The notes below the pieces were generated by a model, which ran no database searches, was not told the origin of the DNA, and saw only the letters and a program-made list of their open reading frames with translations. From NCBI GenBank assembly GCA_964629645.1, contig CAZVSU010000095.1, positions 1 to 7,900 on the forward strand: a stretch of 7,900 nucleotides of DNA, given 5' to 3'. This DNA is from JAAKFL01 sp964629645. Lineage in GTDB: Bacteria > Chlamydiota > Chlamydiia > Chlamydiales > SLFE01. This document shows positions 1 through 7,804 of this stretch, in pieces (positions within the stretch are counted from its first letter, which is position 1; each line of letters starts with the position of its first letter). Made by a program: the position numbers and the translations under genes.

Positions 1-845
1 CTGCTTAGCCTTTGGCCCAGGAATCCCTCTTGCTTTAGCAAGGGGAGGATGTCAACGTAAAGGACATCGACTTTTCCTGAAATAGTCGACCTAACGATTG
101 TTCCCTCTTGATACGTGGCAGACGTGCAGATCGGTTCTTCTGATGGCTGAATGACGGTTTCTTTTGTCGATTTGCCGTTTTTGAACGCCATTGCAATGCC
201 GATCGAACAGGTTCCGCTTCCGCAGGCTGTCTCGTCGAAAATTGTATCAACTTCCTTGACCCACACGCAAAAATCCGCCCGTTGAGTGCGGGGTTCATAG
301 TAACTCACCCCAAATGCGGGGAGGGAAGTGCAACCATACTTATCGGCTTTCAACAAAGACTCGAGTCGTTTGCGGGGTGAGAGAGAGATGTTGTCATAAT
401 CTGAAACGACGAGGTGGGTGATTCCATCGAGGTGAACCAAAGCGCCTTCTTCGACTATCTGAACAATGTCACCTTGATCCGGAAGAGGCATCTCGACTTC
501 GACGCTTCCCTCCTTTACCGAAAAGGGAAGGGGCTTTGCGGCTCCAGACACTTCGATGAGGCCTTCGTTATCTTTGCCCTCTGTTAAGACCCAAATTGCC
601 GACCTTGCGGCATTTCCACAGAATTCGCCTCCAAACATTTCAACGCGGGCAATTGCGTCGGTGTTTTTCGGCTTCGTAATAAAACAGCATTGCTCGATCT
701 CAGGGGAACCCGGCTTTCTTTTTTTCCAAGAGGACATGATTTGGTTATTGAGCGTTTTTCGGTCGATTTCCAAAAATCTGTCGAAGAGTAGTGCTGTCGT
801 ATTTCCAGATGGGTAGGCGACTGCAAGATGTTTCAATGTCTTCAT
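1..845 (-). CDS. DapF-fold amino-acid racemase, CntK (histidine racemase)-like; 3' end cut by window edge
   Basis: The frame is open for 281 codons from an ATG at 845-843 to the left edge, with no stop reached. Family traits seen: YPSGN near residue 11, a first catalytic-cysteine motif GGEFCGNAARS (Cys76), a VEVEMPLP strand near 115-122, and a second motif ETACGSGTCSIG (Cys208). The DAP-epimerase family uses two cysteines as acid and base to invert an alpha-carbon without a cofactor, in the cytoplasm. Housekeeping DapF normally reads CGNGxR at the first site. Here the Gly is Ala, and the flanking GGEFCGNA, CGSGT.SIG and late ISGKV segments recall CntK (about 273 residues), which racemises histidine for staphylopine. 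So few codons should be missing. A strong ribosome site supports the start. A GNAT remnant lies directly upstream and overlaps it. The family is near certain; the substrate is inferred, and another amino acid or diaminopimelate remains possible. Confidence 0.85.
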   Translation of the reverse strand, partial: MKTLKHLAVAYPSGNTTALLFDRFLEIDRKTLNNQIMSSWKKRKPGSPEIEQCCFITKPKNTDAIARVEMFGGEFCGNAARSAIWVLTEGKDNEGLIEVSGAAKPLPFSVKEGSVEVEMPLPDQGDIVQIVEEGALVHLDGITHLVVSDYDNISLSPRKRLESLLKADKYGCTSLPAFGVSYYEPRTQRADFCVWVKEVDTIFDETACGSGTCSIGIAMAFKNGKSTKETVIQPSEEPICTSATYQEGTIVRSTISGKVDVLYVDILPLLKQEGFLGQRLS

Positions 846-994
846 TCTTTCCTTGTCCGATAGGGCCGGCATTGATAAATAAAAACGTTCGTCCAAAGAC
901 ATGCGGCCGTTTTGCCTGATGTGGAAGGTATTTCTTTTACGAATCCGGCAGACTCATACAATTTTACAGCATTTGGATTTGTTGTGCGAATCTC
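842..994 (-). pseudogene. C-terminal remnant of a GNAT N-acetyltransferase
   Basis: Reading the minus strand from 994 to the TGA at 844-842 gives about 50 codons beginning EIRTTNPNAVKLYESAGF. This is the typical end of a GNAT acetyltransferase: the N..A..LYE..GF segment that helps hold acetyl-CoA. The frame is closed by a TGA at 997-995 and has no ATG, so this is not a complete gene (GNAT proteins are usually 140-180 residues). Just upstream, in another frame, codons from about 1044 read RELGGELIEVVDSFSDER, which looks protein-like and may be earlier sequence split off by a frameshift near 990-1000. The tail after GF (SGKTAACLW and on) is not one I recognise. The TGA overlaps the racemase ATG. 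The GNAT motif is a good match; that it is a decayed gene rather than a chance reading is likely but not proven. Confidence 0.5.
846..854 (-). promoter_or_regulatory. Ribosome binding site of the racemase gene
   Basis: On the minus strand AAGGAAAGA lies immediately before the ATG at 845-843. It includes the Shine-Dalgarno-like AAGGA with a four-base spacer. This is the clearest ribosome site in the window and fixes the racemase start. It lies inside the last codons of the GNAT remnant, so translation of the two frames may once have been coupled. Confidence 0.6.
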
Positions 995-1184
995 TCATCG
1001 CTGAATGAATCGACAACCTCAATCAACTCGCCTCCTAATTCGCGAAAATATGATCGAGATCAAGGCAAAAACAGCGTCCAAAGTGATGATTTGCAGGCGA
1101 AAGGTCAAAGATAAAGTTGAAACTATAGATGATGCCGCATTAATGGTCGCATCGATAATTAAATAAGTGTATTATAAAGATGTT
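995..1184. other. Divergent intergenic region between the racemase/GNAT remnant and the symporter
   Basis: No recognisable intact gene lies here. The left part (to about 1044) may hold more of the decayed GNAT frame on the minus strand. The right part is A/T-rich and should carry the symporter promoter. A 38-codon plus-strand ORF (1050-1166) lies in frame with the symporter and ends 18 bases before its ATG. It has no ribosome site and resembles nothing I know. I see no tRNA, riboswitch or strong hairpin. Confidence 0.5.
1117..1144 (+). promoter_or_regulatory. Possible sigma70-type promoter of the symporter
   Basis: TTGAAA at 1117-1122 matches five of six bases of the -35 consensus. ATTAAT at 1139-1144, after a 16-base spacer, matches four of six of the -10. 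Transcription would begin near 1151, giving a leader of about 34 bases before the ATG at 1185. The -10 is weak and the region is A/T-rich, so chance matches are easy. Confidence 0.25.
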
Positions 1185-2570
1185 ATGAGCATCTTAACAT
1201 TTATCATTTGCCTCTTTGCACTGCAGCTCGCATGCCTCTACGCCGGGCGAAAATCTTTTTCCGATCAGAATGATCAAGACGATTATTTTTTGGCCGGAAG
1301 AACCTTGAAGTTTTTTCCCCTGATGATGACCTGCATCGCCACCCAGGTGGGTGGCGGTCTCGTTTTGGGAGCGACCGAAGAAGCGTACCATTATGGCTGG
1401 ACCGTTCTATTATATCCTATGGGAGCTTGCATCGGACTGATCATCTTGGGGCTAGGTGTCGGAAAAAAGCTTGCTGAACTCAATGTTTCGACATCGGCAC
1501 AAATATTTGAGACAATCTATCGCTCCCCAACCTTGAAACGAATAGCATCGGCGCTGTCGGTTCTGACGCTTTTCATGATTCTTATCGGTCAATTTATCGC
1601 ATCGGAAAAATTTATGGCAAGTCTCGGTGTCACGAGCAAATGGTTGTTTGTGGGCTTTTGGGCGATCGTTATTGTTTACACAACTCTTGGGGGATTCAAA
1701 GCTGTCGTGACAACCGATATCGTTCAAGTGCAGTTTTTTGTTTTCGCATTTTTACTTTGCGGAGCTTGGATTTTTTTTCAACTTAGCGGAAGCGAAAACT
1801 GGTCCATGCTTTCTTCAGAACCGTCGGGAGCAACTTTTGAATGGGATATGTCCAAGATGTTTGGCTGGCTTTTGATGCCGCTGTTGTTTATGCTCATTGA
1901 GCAAGATATGGCGCAGCGTTGCTTTTCCGGAGAATCGTCGACAACAGTTTCGAAGGCCTTTTTTTGGTCTGGTATTTGCACATTTCTTATCGCCTTATTT
2001 CCCATTGCCATTGGCGTTTTAGCTCATCGCTCAGACTTTCAATATATAGAGGGAAAAAGCGTTTTTATCGAAATGGTGACCACCAGCACAAATCAATATA
2101 TAGCGGCTATTGTGGGGTGTGCCATTTTGGCTGCGACCATTTCGACAGCGGATTCTTTGATCAATGCGATCAGCTCCAACTTGTCTTTGGATTTTGACAT
2201 CTTCACGGCAAAAAAAGTAAAGAATTCCCGAATTGTCACGATTGTTATCTCTTCTTTGGCGCTCTTTCTTTCTTTTTTTTACGATAATGTCGTGAATGTT
2301 TTGATCATCAGCTACGAACTTTCCGTAAGCTGCCTCTTTGTCGCGACAGTTTTTGCTATTTTTCGAAAGAAAGGCCACTGGATTCCCGCGAGTTTATCCA
2401 TCGCCTTCGGAGCTGCGGCCTTCATCGGATTTCACCTGTTTTCCGATCTGTTTTATAAGCCAATCGCTATCCTATTAGTTTCTTTAACGGGCTTCGGTTT
2501 TGGAGAGCTTCTCATCTACGCGCGAAAGGATTTGAGGGAAACCGTTTCAGCTGAATTTGAGGGGGCATAG
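1185..2570 (+). CDS. Sodium:solute symporter (SSS family), substrate unknown
   Basis: A 461-residue integral inner-membrane protein. SSS carriers (PutP, PanF and SGLT relatives) use the sodium gradient to import sugars, amino acids, vitamins or other small solutes. Seen in the sequence: an N-terminal helix then DYFLAGR (residues 33-39), as in many SSS members; a first core helix with ATQVGGGLVLGATE (52-65); the family signature TLGGFKAVVTTDIVQ (167-181); QDMAQRCFSGE after a helix (240-250); and LAATISTADSL (315-325), where Ser320-Thr321 match the sodium-binding Ser-Thr of PutP. About a dozen hydrophobic segments run along the chain. The length is a little short for the family (PutP has 502), mostly from a reduced C-terminus. 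The frame can be extended to a GTG at 1167, but ATG 1185 begins directly with the first helix and is preferred. Neither start has a good ribosome site. The substrate cannot be read from sequence. It is divergent from the racemase and convergent with tamB. Confidence 0.9.
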   Translation: MSILTFIICLFALQLACLYAGRKSFSDQNDQDDYFLAGRTLKFFPLMMTCIATQVGGGLVLGATEEAYHYGWTVLLYPMGACIGLIILGLGVGKKLAELNVSTSAQIFETIYRSPTLKRIASALSVLTLFMILIGQFIASEKFMASLGVTSKWLFVGFWAIVIVYTTLGGFKAVVTTDIVQVQFFVFAFLLCGAWIFFQLSGSENWSMLSSEPSGATFEWDMSKMFGWLLMPLLFMLIEQDMAQRCFSGESSTTVSKAFFWSGICTFLIALFPIAIGVLAHRSDFQYIEGKSVFIEMVTTSTNQYIAAIVGCAILAATISTADSLINAISSNLSLDFDIFTAKKVKNSRIVTIVISSLALFLSFFYDNVVNVLIISYELSVSCLFVATVFAIFRKKGHWIPASLSIAFGAAAFIGFHLFSDLFYKPIAILLVSLTGFGFGELLIYARKDLRETVSAEFEGA

Positions 2571-2713
2571 CCGTCAAAGTTGCCGTCGAACAGATAACAC
2601 GAGTGATATTTTTAACTTTGTTGCCAACTTTCGCTTGGAACTTAAAGTGACTCGATCGCCCTGATTGGCCCCGCTATGGACGCTTTTGCTGAATCAGAAT
2701 TTGAAGACGTCCC
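2571..2713. other. Convergent intergenic gap, no clear terminator
   Basis: This 143-base gap separates the ends of the symporter and tamB. CAAAGTT at 2575-2581 and AACTTTG at 2614-2620 are complementary, and CAACTTT at 2625-2631 could pair instead. The loops exceed 30 bases and no G/C-rich stem precedes a T-run, so a classic intrinsic terminator is not supported. No ORF or RNA gene is recognised. Confidence 0.4.
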
Positions 2714-5700
2714 CTAGTAGTCTCTTGCCCACTTGAGGCTCATTTTGCCTTCAGCGTTGTCGCCGACTTCGGCTTGAACTTTGAGGTGGCGGGTGACGTT
2801 GGCCTCGATGGCCACTTGGTTGGCTTCGGCGTTGATGCTTTTGCTTAAAGAGACGTAAATACCTCGTGAGATGTATTTTCCGATCCTTAATGAGAGTTCA
2901 TTTCTCTCTTCCGTTTCGCAGCGGCTGATATCGAGCCGGTCGATGCCCATGTCGCGGCGGAGTTGACTGATGATGTCTTCGTTTTCACCGCTGCTCAATG
3001 TGAAGACCGACTCAGACAGCTGCGCTTTTTGAAAAGGGGTGATTTCGTCGATGCCATGGCCGAACAAAATCCAGGAAAGGATTTCTTTTTCTGACATCGG
3101 CGGGTTGGAGCGGAAGGCGAGGCTAGGATCGGAAAGGTCTCCTTTTAAAATGGCTTGCACTTTCATCGTGTCGATTTGTTGTTCTCCGACGACATAGAGT
3201 GTGGTTTTCGTTCCCGGATCCCCCGCAAAATGGACAGAGCCTTGTGTGCTTGTAAAGCTTTTGCCATTGAACGAGTATTCGCCTGTCATCAACTGGAGCG
3301 TACCGTGCACTTTGGGGGCAAGGGTCGTCCCGGTGAATGAGAAATCGCCGCGCCATTCCGACTCTAAGCCGCGGCTTGTCACGTAAAAGCCGTTTGGGAC
3401 GGTGAAATCGAGATCGAGGGCCACCGGCCATGGGTCCTTTGAACGTCTTGGGCCGCTCTCTTCGGTCTCCTCGGGGTCGTTGATGTACGTCACTTGAACC
3501 GTTTTCATTTGAACCGGAATCTGTTCCGGAATTTGGATATTCACCCTATCGACTGTCAATTGGCCCGAAATGCCGCAGCCGTTTCGATCGCCTGTGACAG
3601 AGACCGTTCCTGTTGTGGCCATGTCAGCGGAGTCGAGGCGTACCATGACAGCCGAAGTCAAGTCGACAGAAAAAGAAAAGGGAGTGTTGCCCTCTTCGTC
3701 GAGAGTGAAAAAACCCTGACCGGAGAGCGAACCGTCTTCGCCGTCATTGCCGGTGAAAGACTCCAAGATCCATTTCTTGTCGTTGCCCACCCAAAAACAC
3801 TCAATATCTTTGACCACAACGCCCGTGTTTAAGCTTTCAAACACACCCTTTGTCAACTTTGCCGTTCCCTCGACAATGGGTCGATTGAGGGTGCCGCCGA
3901 TTTCGATGCCGACATCAATTTGGCCTTCGACATTAGTGGTGTCTGTGACGAACAGCTTAAGAAATGGGGAGACTTCACCGGCGGTTTCGAGGTGGGCGCG
4001 TATCGGTTGATCGGGTGGAATCGTGAAGCGGGCAGGGTGCATCGAGGCGGAAAAAGGGAGCACCCCTTTGACATAAAAAGGGGTCTCTTCATTTTCGAGC
4101 TGTCCTTCGAATGTCAGTTCGTTTTCGGCAAGGATCGCATCAATTTTTCCTTGCGACAGAGGGATTTTTGCAAGCGATTCGTCATAAATCAGCAAATCAG
4201 CGCCCTGGAGAACGGCAGAGCCTTGGAGGTCGTGCAAAGGTCCGGTCAGCCTCAAGAAAAGCGACACAGAGCCGTCGATCCCGAGACTCTTGGGAAGGAA
4301 GTGGTTCATAAGATCAATAGGAAGCTTCTTCGCGTCGAGCACGCAGTTCAATTCGCCTGATTCGAATTTCCCTTCGCATGTGCCCCCTCCGTCTGCAAGC
4401 GATAGCGACAAAAGTGTCGTACGGAAGAGCTCTTCGGCGACAAAAAAATTGGCCGGCTGGGTCAATTCAAAGGAGTGGGCAAAGAGGCTGCCGCCAAGCC
4501 GCCCTAAGTGGACAAAAGTCTCGCCGCCGGATGTCTGCCACTGCCCCGAAGCGTTCACTTCGATCTGGTCTTCTTTGGGACCCGTCGCCAAAAAAGTAAA
4601 CGGCCACGTTTCTCTAGATTCGGAAAGCGTGGTCGCAAAAGAAAAATCATCCCAGTGGATCGATTTCCAATCGACATCTTGAGCCAATAAAGAATAGTGG
4701 CCGTCGAAAAAGCCGCTCGTTTGCTGCTGGTAGGTCACTTTTTTGAAAAACCATTCGCCATATCGGATCCCCGAGCCTAAAAGCAGGCACTCCTCAGAGG
4801 AGGGAGAGACGTCGATTTTGACCCATACTGTACCCTCGATTTGACCCTCTTTGAAACCCGGCAAAGCGCCTAAATCGCTGACGTCGCCTTCAAGATGGAG
4901 CGTCAGTCCGTTGTCATAACCGCCATCGCCATAAAAAGAGCCAAAAGGAGTGATGATTCGAGCGTCCTCTATTTTGATGATCTCGCCAAAACGTGCTAAG
5001 CAGTGTGCGTTGACGGCTGTTCCGTCAACGTTAGCAAAGACTCTCCACTCCCCGGTGAGATCTGACATTTCGGGTTTAAGCGATCCCTTGATCGAAATGT
5101 CGTCTAAAGTGTGCCCTTCAGCGGCAATGTGTGAGCATTCAAGCAAGACATTTAAACTGGGGGAGTCTAGAGAGCCTTGAATGTCGACTTTTGAGGAGAA
5201 ATAGGTTTGATACGCCCATGGAAGGGGAACAGAAAAAGCGGTGAGGCTGCCCTGAAGCGCTAGGGAAGGCATGTCAAGCTCGACATCTCCATGGGATAAA
5301 ATAGGTAAAGAGAGCAAGACTCCCTGAAGATCATGGATCTTGAGCTTGTCGCCTTCGAAGTGGAATGCGCCTGAAAGCGTCAAAGGTGCAGGAGCGGGAA
5401 GGTCGAGACCTTCCAATTTGGCTTCGATTTGCATGTTTCCTTTTGCGAGCTTTTGGTCATAGACTGCCGAGATGTGATAGGGGGTCTGAAAGGGGAGTCC
5501 CGAGAGTTTTTGCACAAAACCGTCAGGCTCTTCGGTCATAAACGCTCTCCATTGACCCTCGGTTTTGTCGATTTTGAGCCTGGCCAGGCGTTCCGATCCG
5601 TTTGTGATCGTCCAATGACTGTTGAGCGCTCCATCTAAAAGCGAAACGCCGATCGTCCCTTTGAGTTCTGCGTCCCCAAAAAGCGGGGTGTTGGGATCTA

Positions 5701-6037
5701 TGTTTTGGAGATAGACTCCTTTGCAGCCCGAGTAGCCGATGGTCACTCGCCCCAAGAGAAGATCGAGCGGCGAAGCGAGAAGGTTGAGCTCATCGATCTT
5801 CACGAGCGTTTGTTCATTTGTGCCGATCTGTAAGCCGCGCGCTCTTAATTCAAAAGGAAGGATGCCTTCTATCGCGTCGGCTTCGATTTTCCAGCCTGTT
5901 GTTTTATGGATCGTTTCGAAAGTGGCTTTTGCAAGAGTCGTCCGCACCTTTGGAACTTGAAGGGCGCTTGTCAACGCAAAAAAGAAAAGGAAAAAGCCGG
6001 CGAGCCACTCTGCCAGTATTTGACACGCTTTTTTCAA
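2714..6037 (-). CDS. tamB: TamB: inner-membrane-anchored translocation and assembly module subunit
   Basis: An 1107-residue protein. TamB spans the periplasm as a long, hydrophobically lined beta groove and works with TamA in outer-membrane protein assembly and phospholipid transport to the outer membrane. Seen: a single N-terminal anchor at about residues 10-27, an AsmA-like early segment (GWKIEADAIEGILPFELRARG), then long beta-rich sequence with no further helices, and the C-terminal TamB domain (DUF490) in roughly the last 350 residues. Its diagnostic pieces are GEYSFNGKSF, G.VHFAG and PPMSEKEILSWILFG (979-993), followed by IGKYISRGIYVSLS. It is shorter than E. coli TamB (1259). The start is TTG (6037-6035), overlapping the tamA stop (6036-6034); no in-frame ATG occurs until about residue 158, too late to keep the anchor. 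GGGCAGG just upstream may serve as ribosome site. Nine cysteines fall after the anchor, unusually many for a periplasmic bridge. Identity is secure from domain order and gene pairing. Confidence 0.92.
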   Translation of the reverse strand: MKKACQILAEWLAGFFLFFFALTSALQVPKVRTTLAKATFETIHKTTGWKIEADAIEGILPFELRARGLQIGTNEQTLVKIDELNLLASPLDLLLGRVTIGYSGCKGVYLQNIDPNTPLFGDAELKGTIGVSLLDGALNSHWTITNGSERLARLKIDKTEGQWRAFMTEEPDGFVQKLSGLPFQTPYHISAVYDQKLAKGNMQIEAKLEGLDLPAPAPLTLSGAFHFEGDKLKIHDLQGVLLSLPILSHGDVELDMPSLALQGSLTAFSVPLPWAYQTYFSSKVDIQGSLDSPSLNVLLECSHIAAEGHTLDDISIKGSLKPEMSDLTGEWRVFANVDGTAVNAHCLARFGEIIKIEDARIITPFGSFYGDGGYDNGLTLHLEGDVSDLGALPGFKEGQIEGTVWVKIDVSPSSEECLLLGSGIRYGEWFFKKVTYQQQTSGFFDGHYSLLAQDVDWKSIHWDDFSFATTLSESRETWPFTFLATGPKEDQIEVNASGQWQTSGGETFVHLGRLGGSLFAHSFELTQPANFFVAEELFRTTLLSLSLADGGGTCEGKFESGELNCVLDAKKLPIDLMNHFLPKSLGIDGSVSLFLRLTGPLHDLQGSAVLQGADLLIYDESLAKIPLSQGKIDAILAENELTFEGQLENEETPFYVKGVLPFSASMHPARFTIPPDQPIRAHLETAGEVSPFLKLFVTDTTNVEGQIDVGIEIGGTLNRPIVEGTAKLTKGVFESLNTGVVVKDIECFWVGNDKKWILESFTGNDGEDGSLSGQGFFTLDEEGNTPFSFSVDLTSAVMVRLDSADMATTGTVSVTGDRNGCGISGQLTVDRVNIQIPEQIPVQMKTVQVTYINDPEETEESGPRRSKDPWPVALDLDFTVPNGFYVTSRGLESEWRGDFSFTGTTLAPKVHGTLQLMTGEYSFNGKSFTSTQGSVHFAGDPGTKTTLYVVGEQQIDTMKVQAILKGDLSDPSLAFRSNPPMSEKEILSWILFGHGIDEITPFQKAQLSESVFTLSSGENEDIISQLRRDMGIDRLDISRCETEERNELSLRIGKYISRGIYVSLSKSINAEANQVAIEANVTRHLKVQAEVGDNAEGKMSLKWARDY

Positions 6038-7797
6038 AATGCCTGCCCCATGCTGAAGTAAAGTTCATACGGCCGGTCGAGGTACGATCCGTCCGGTCTA
6101 AGTCTTCTGTTCAAAGGCACCGCAACGTCGGCTCGAAGAGGTCCGACGGGGGTGTTGTAGCGGAGTCCAAATCCAAGCGATTGGAGCTGCCCGCTTTTAA
6201 AGTCGGGGACGATACTTCGATACACATTGCCGACCTCGTAAAAAATAACCCAGCCCAACTTGTCGCCGATACGGCTTCTCAGCTCTGTGGCCAGGACCAT
6301 CAAAGAGCGGCCGCCGATGGGCCGGCCGTCGGGCCCTAAAGGACTCACAGTCATATAGCGGTAGCCGCGGAGCGTGTGTTCATTGCCGGCGTAAAAGCGT
6401 TCGGGCGGCGGTATCGTCCGGTCTTCTGCGCCAAATATGGTGCCGAGGTCCACTTTCGTTGCGAGTGTCCATGCTTGGGCGTCGTCAAATGTGTAGTAGA
6501 ACGTACCGACTAATGTTTGAATATAGTAAACGAAACTTCTATTCAAGACGCGCACCGTGGGAACCAGTTTTAAATTCAGCGATTGCCCGTAGGTAGGGTC
6601 CATCAAATTGTTGGCTGAGCTCCAGCGGAGGTGCAGCGGAACTTTGATCAAGCTGAATGTGCCGTTATTGTTTGACTTTGTGGAATTGAGCTCTTTGAAT
6701 TTAAGCCCTCCGGCAACGACAGTTCTAGCGTTAATCTGTCTTTCGATCAAATTAGTGACGCTGTAAAATCTTTCTGTGAAGGCCTCTGTTTTTTCATACT
6801 CGTACTCGCCGATCCAGAGGATGTCTTGACCGATGACGCTAAAATCGGGTTGTCGGTATTCGATGGCTCCCCGTTGGCGGATGCCCCATACATCCGCCAA
6901 GAAAGTGAGCCTTTCACCAAGCCCCCGCATATTTCTCAGTTCCCACTCCGCGGTAAAACCAGGGCCAAGCTGGGTGTTATAGCTTGCGCCGATTCCAACA
7001 GTGCGGTGCTTGCTTTCGATCAAATCAATGGTTAAGGGGAGCTCACCGTTTTCGTCGAGCTCTTCATCGACAGAGATGGTGACCGAGGAGAAGAGGCCGG
7101 AGTCTTCGATCGATTGCTGCGTTTGATCGATGAGATCGGGATGGAAAGGAAGTCCTTCGTACCACAGGATTTTTCGGCAGATAAATTCCGGCCGGACGCC
7201 GCCCAGGCCTCGGATTGTCGTCTTGCCAAAAATGACTTCAGGGCCCGGATCGATCGTTAAAGAGACGCTTATGGTTTGTTCTTTGATATCGGCGACCACT
7301 TTTCTATCGGAAATCATGGCCATTGGCCTCCCTTTGTACGCAAGGCGGCGGATCAGGAGACCTTCGCAATTCAGAATATGCTCCGGCAGTGCCGGCGCCC
7401 CCATCTGTATACCGAGACGGGCGGGGTCAATCGTTTCATCGTAGTCCGTTTCAAAGACGATCTCAAAATTTGAAAAGCGATAGATCGGACCGGTCTGAAC
7501 GATGACATGAACAACCGCAGGCGACAGGCTTGAGTCGATGTCGAACTCAACTTTGGGGCGATAAAACGCAAATGTTTGAAGGGCTTGCACAATATTCGGG
7601 AGATCGGCCTCTGCTCTTCGGTTGAGAGCCGTGACTGTCGCGGGGGGGTGGGCAGAAAGCGTTTCCAGTTGAGAAATCGATTTGATGCATTCGAGGACCT
7701 CTTTGCTCCGAATGCCCTCGTACTCGACGCGGTAGATAACATCGCAGTAGAGAGGGACAGTCAAAAATAAGAGCGCCAAAAAAGAAAGACATTTCAT
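6034..7797 (-). CDS. tamA: TamA: Omp85-family outer-membrane assembly protein
   Basis: A 587-residue protein, close to E. coli TamA (577). It sits in the outer membrane as a 16-strand barrel with POTRA domains in the periplasm, where it meets TamB. Seen: a Sec signal peptide (Met1 to about residue 18, with a hydrophobic core LSFLALLFLTVPL), three POTRA domains at about 20-102, 106-184 and 188-261, and a barrel from about 265. ERFYAGNEHTLRGYRY (466-481) contains the Omp85 loop-6 RGY motif, LRYNTPVGPLRADVAVPL (545-562) is the conserved strand pair, and the chain ends in aromatic YELYFSMGQAF, the usual outer-membrane targeting end. Three POTRAs and direct linkage to tamB favour TamA over BamA, which usually has five. 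The frame extends to a TTG at 7833, but ATG 7797 puts the signal peptide at the N-terminus and is preferred. One cysteine lies in each POTRA (37, 144, 207) and none in the barrel. The stop overlaps the tamB start. Confidence 0.93.
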   Translation of the reverse strand: MKCLSFLALLFLTVPLYCDVIYRVEYEGIRSKEVLECIKSISQLETLSAHPPATVTALNRRAEADLPNIVQALQTFAFYRPKVEFDIDSSLSPAVVHVIVQTGPIYRFSNFEIVFETDYDETIDPARLGIQMGAPALPEHILNCEGLLIRRLAYKGRPMAMISDRKVVADIKEQTISVSLTIDPGPEVIFGKTTIRGLGGVRPEFICRKILWYEGLPFHPDLIDQTQQSIEDSGLFSSVTISVDEELDENGELPLTIDLIESKHRTVGIGASYNTQLGPGFTAEWELRNMRGLGERLTFLADVWGIRQRGAIEYRQPDFSVIGQDILWIGEYEYEKTEAFTERFYSVTNLIERQINARTVVAGGLKFKELNSTKSNNNGTFSLIKVPLHLRWSSANNLMDPTYGQSLNLKLVPTVRVLNRSFVYYIQTLVGTFYYTFDDAQAWTLATKVDLGTIFGAEDRTIPPPERFYAGNEHTLRGYRYMTVSPLGPDGRPIGGRSLMVLATELRSRIGDKLGWVIFYEVGNVYRSIVPDFKSGQLQSLGFGLRYNTPVGPLRADVAVPLNRRLRPDGSYLDRPYELYFSMGQAF

Positions 7798-7804
7798 CGG
7801 GTCA

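Noticed and set aside
35..298. An 87-codon minus-strand ORF starting MNPALNGRIF
   Set aside because: It is an out-of-frame reading of the racemase gene on the same strand. The true frame carries the CGSGT catalytic motif.
1..845. Calling the left gene the housekeeping dapF
   Set aside because: The first catalytic motif is CGNAARS rather than CGNGxR, and the surrounding sequence looks more CntK-like. I left the gene symbol empty because the substrate is unproven.
2575..2631. CAAAGTT/AACTTTG inverted repeats as a transcription terminator
   Set aside because: The arms are only seven bases and A/T-rich, loops exceed 30 bases, and no T-run follows the stem.
3920..4360. A 146-codon plus-strand ORF inside tamB
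   Set aside because: It is antisense to well-supported tamB coding sequence, shows no recognisable motif and has an Arg/Gln-rich make-up typical of a shadow frame.
5818..6339. A 173-codon plus-strand ORF across the tamA-tamB junction
   Set aside because: Both overlapped genes are clear family members on the other strand. The ORF is rich in Ser/Arg/Val with no domain and no ribosome site.
7744..7797. TamA as a lipoprotein, since its signal region ends in Cys18
   Set aside because: The residues before the cysteine (PLY) do not fit a lipobox, which needs Leu or similar at -3 and a small residue at -1.
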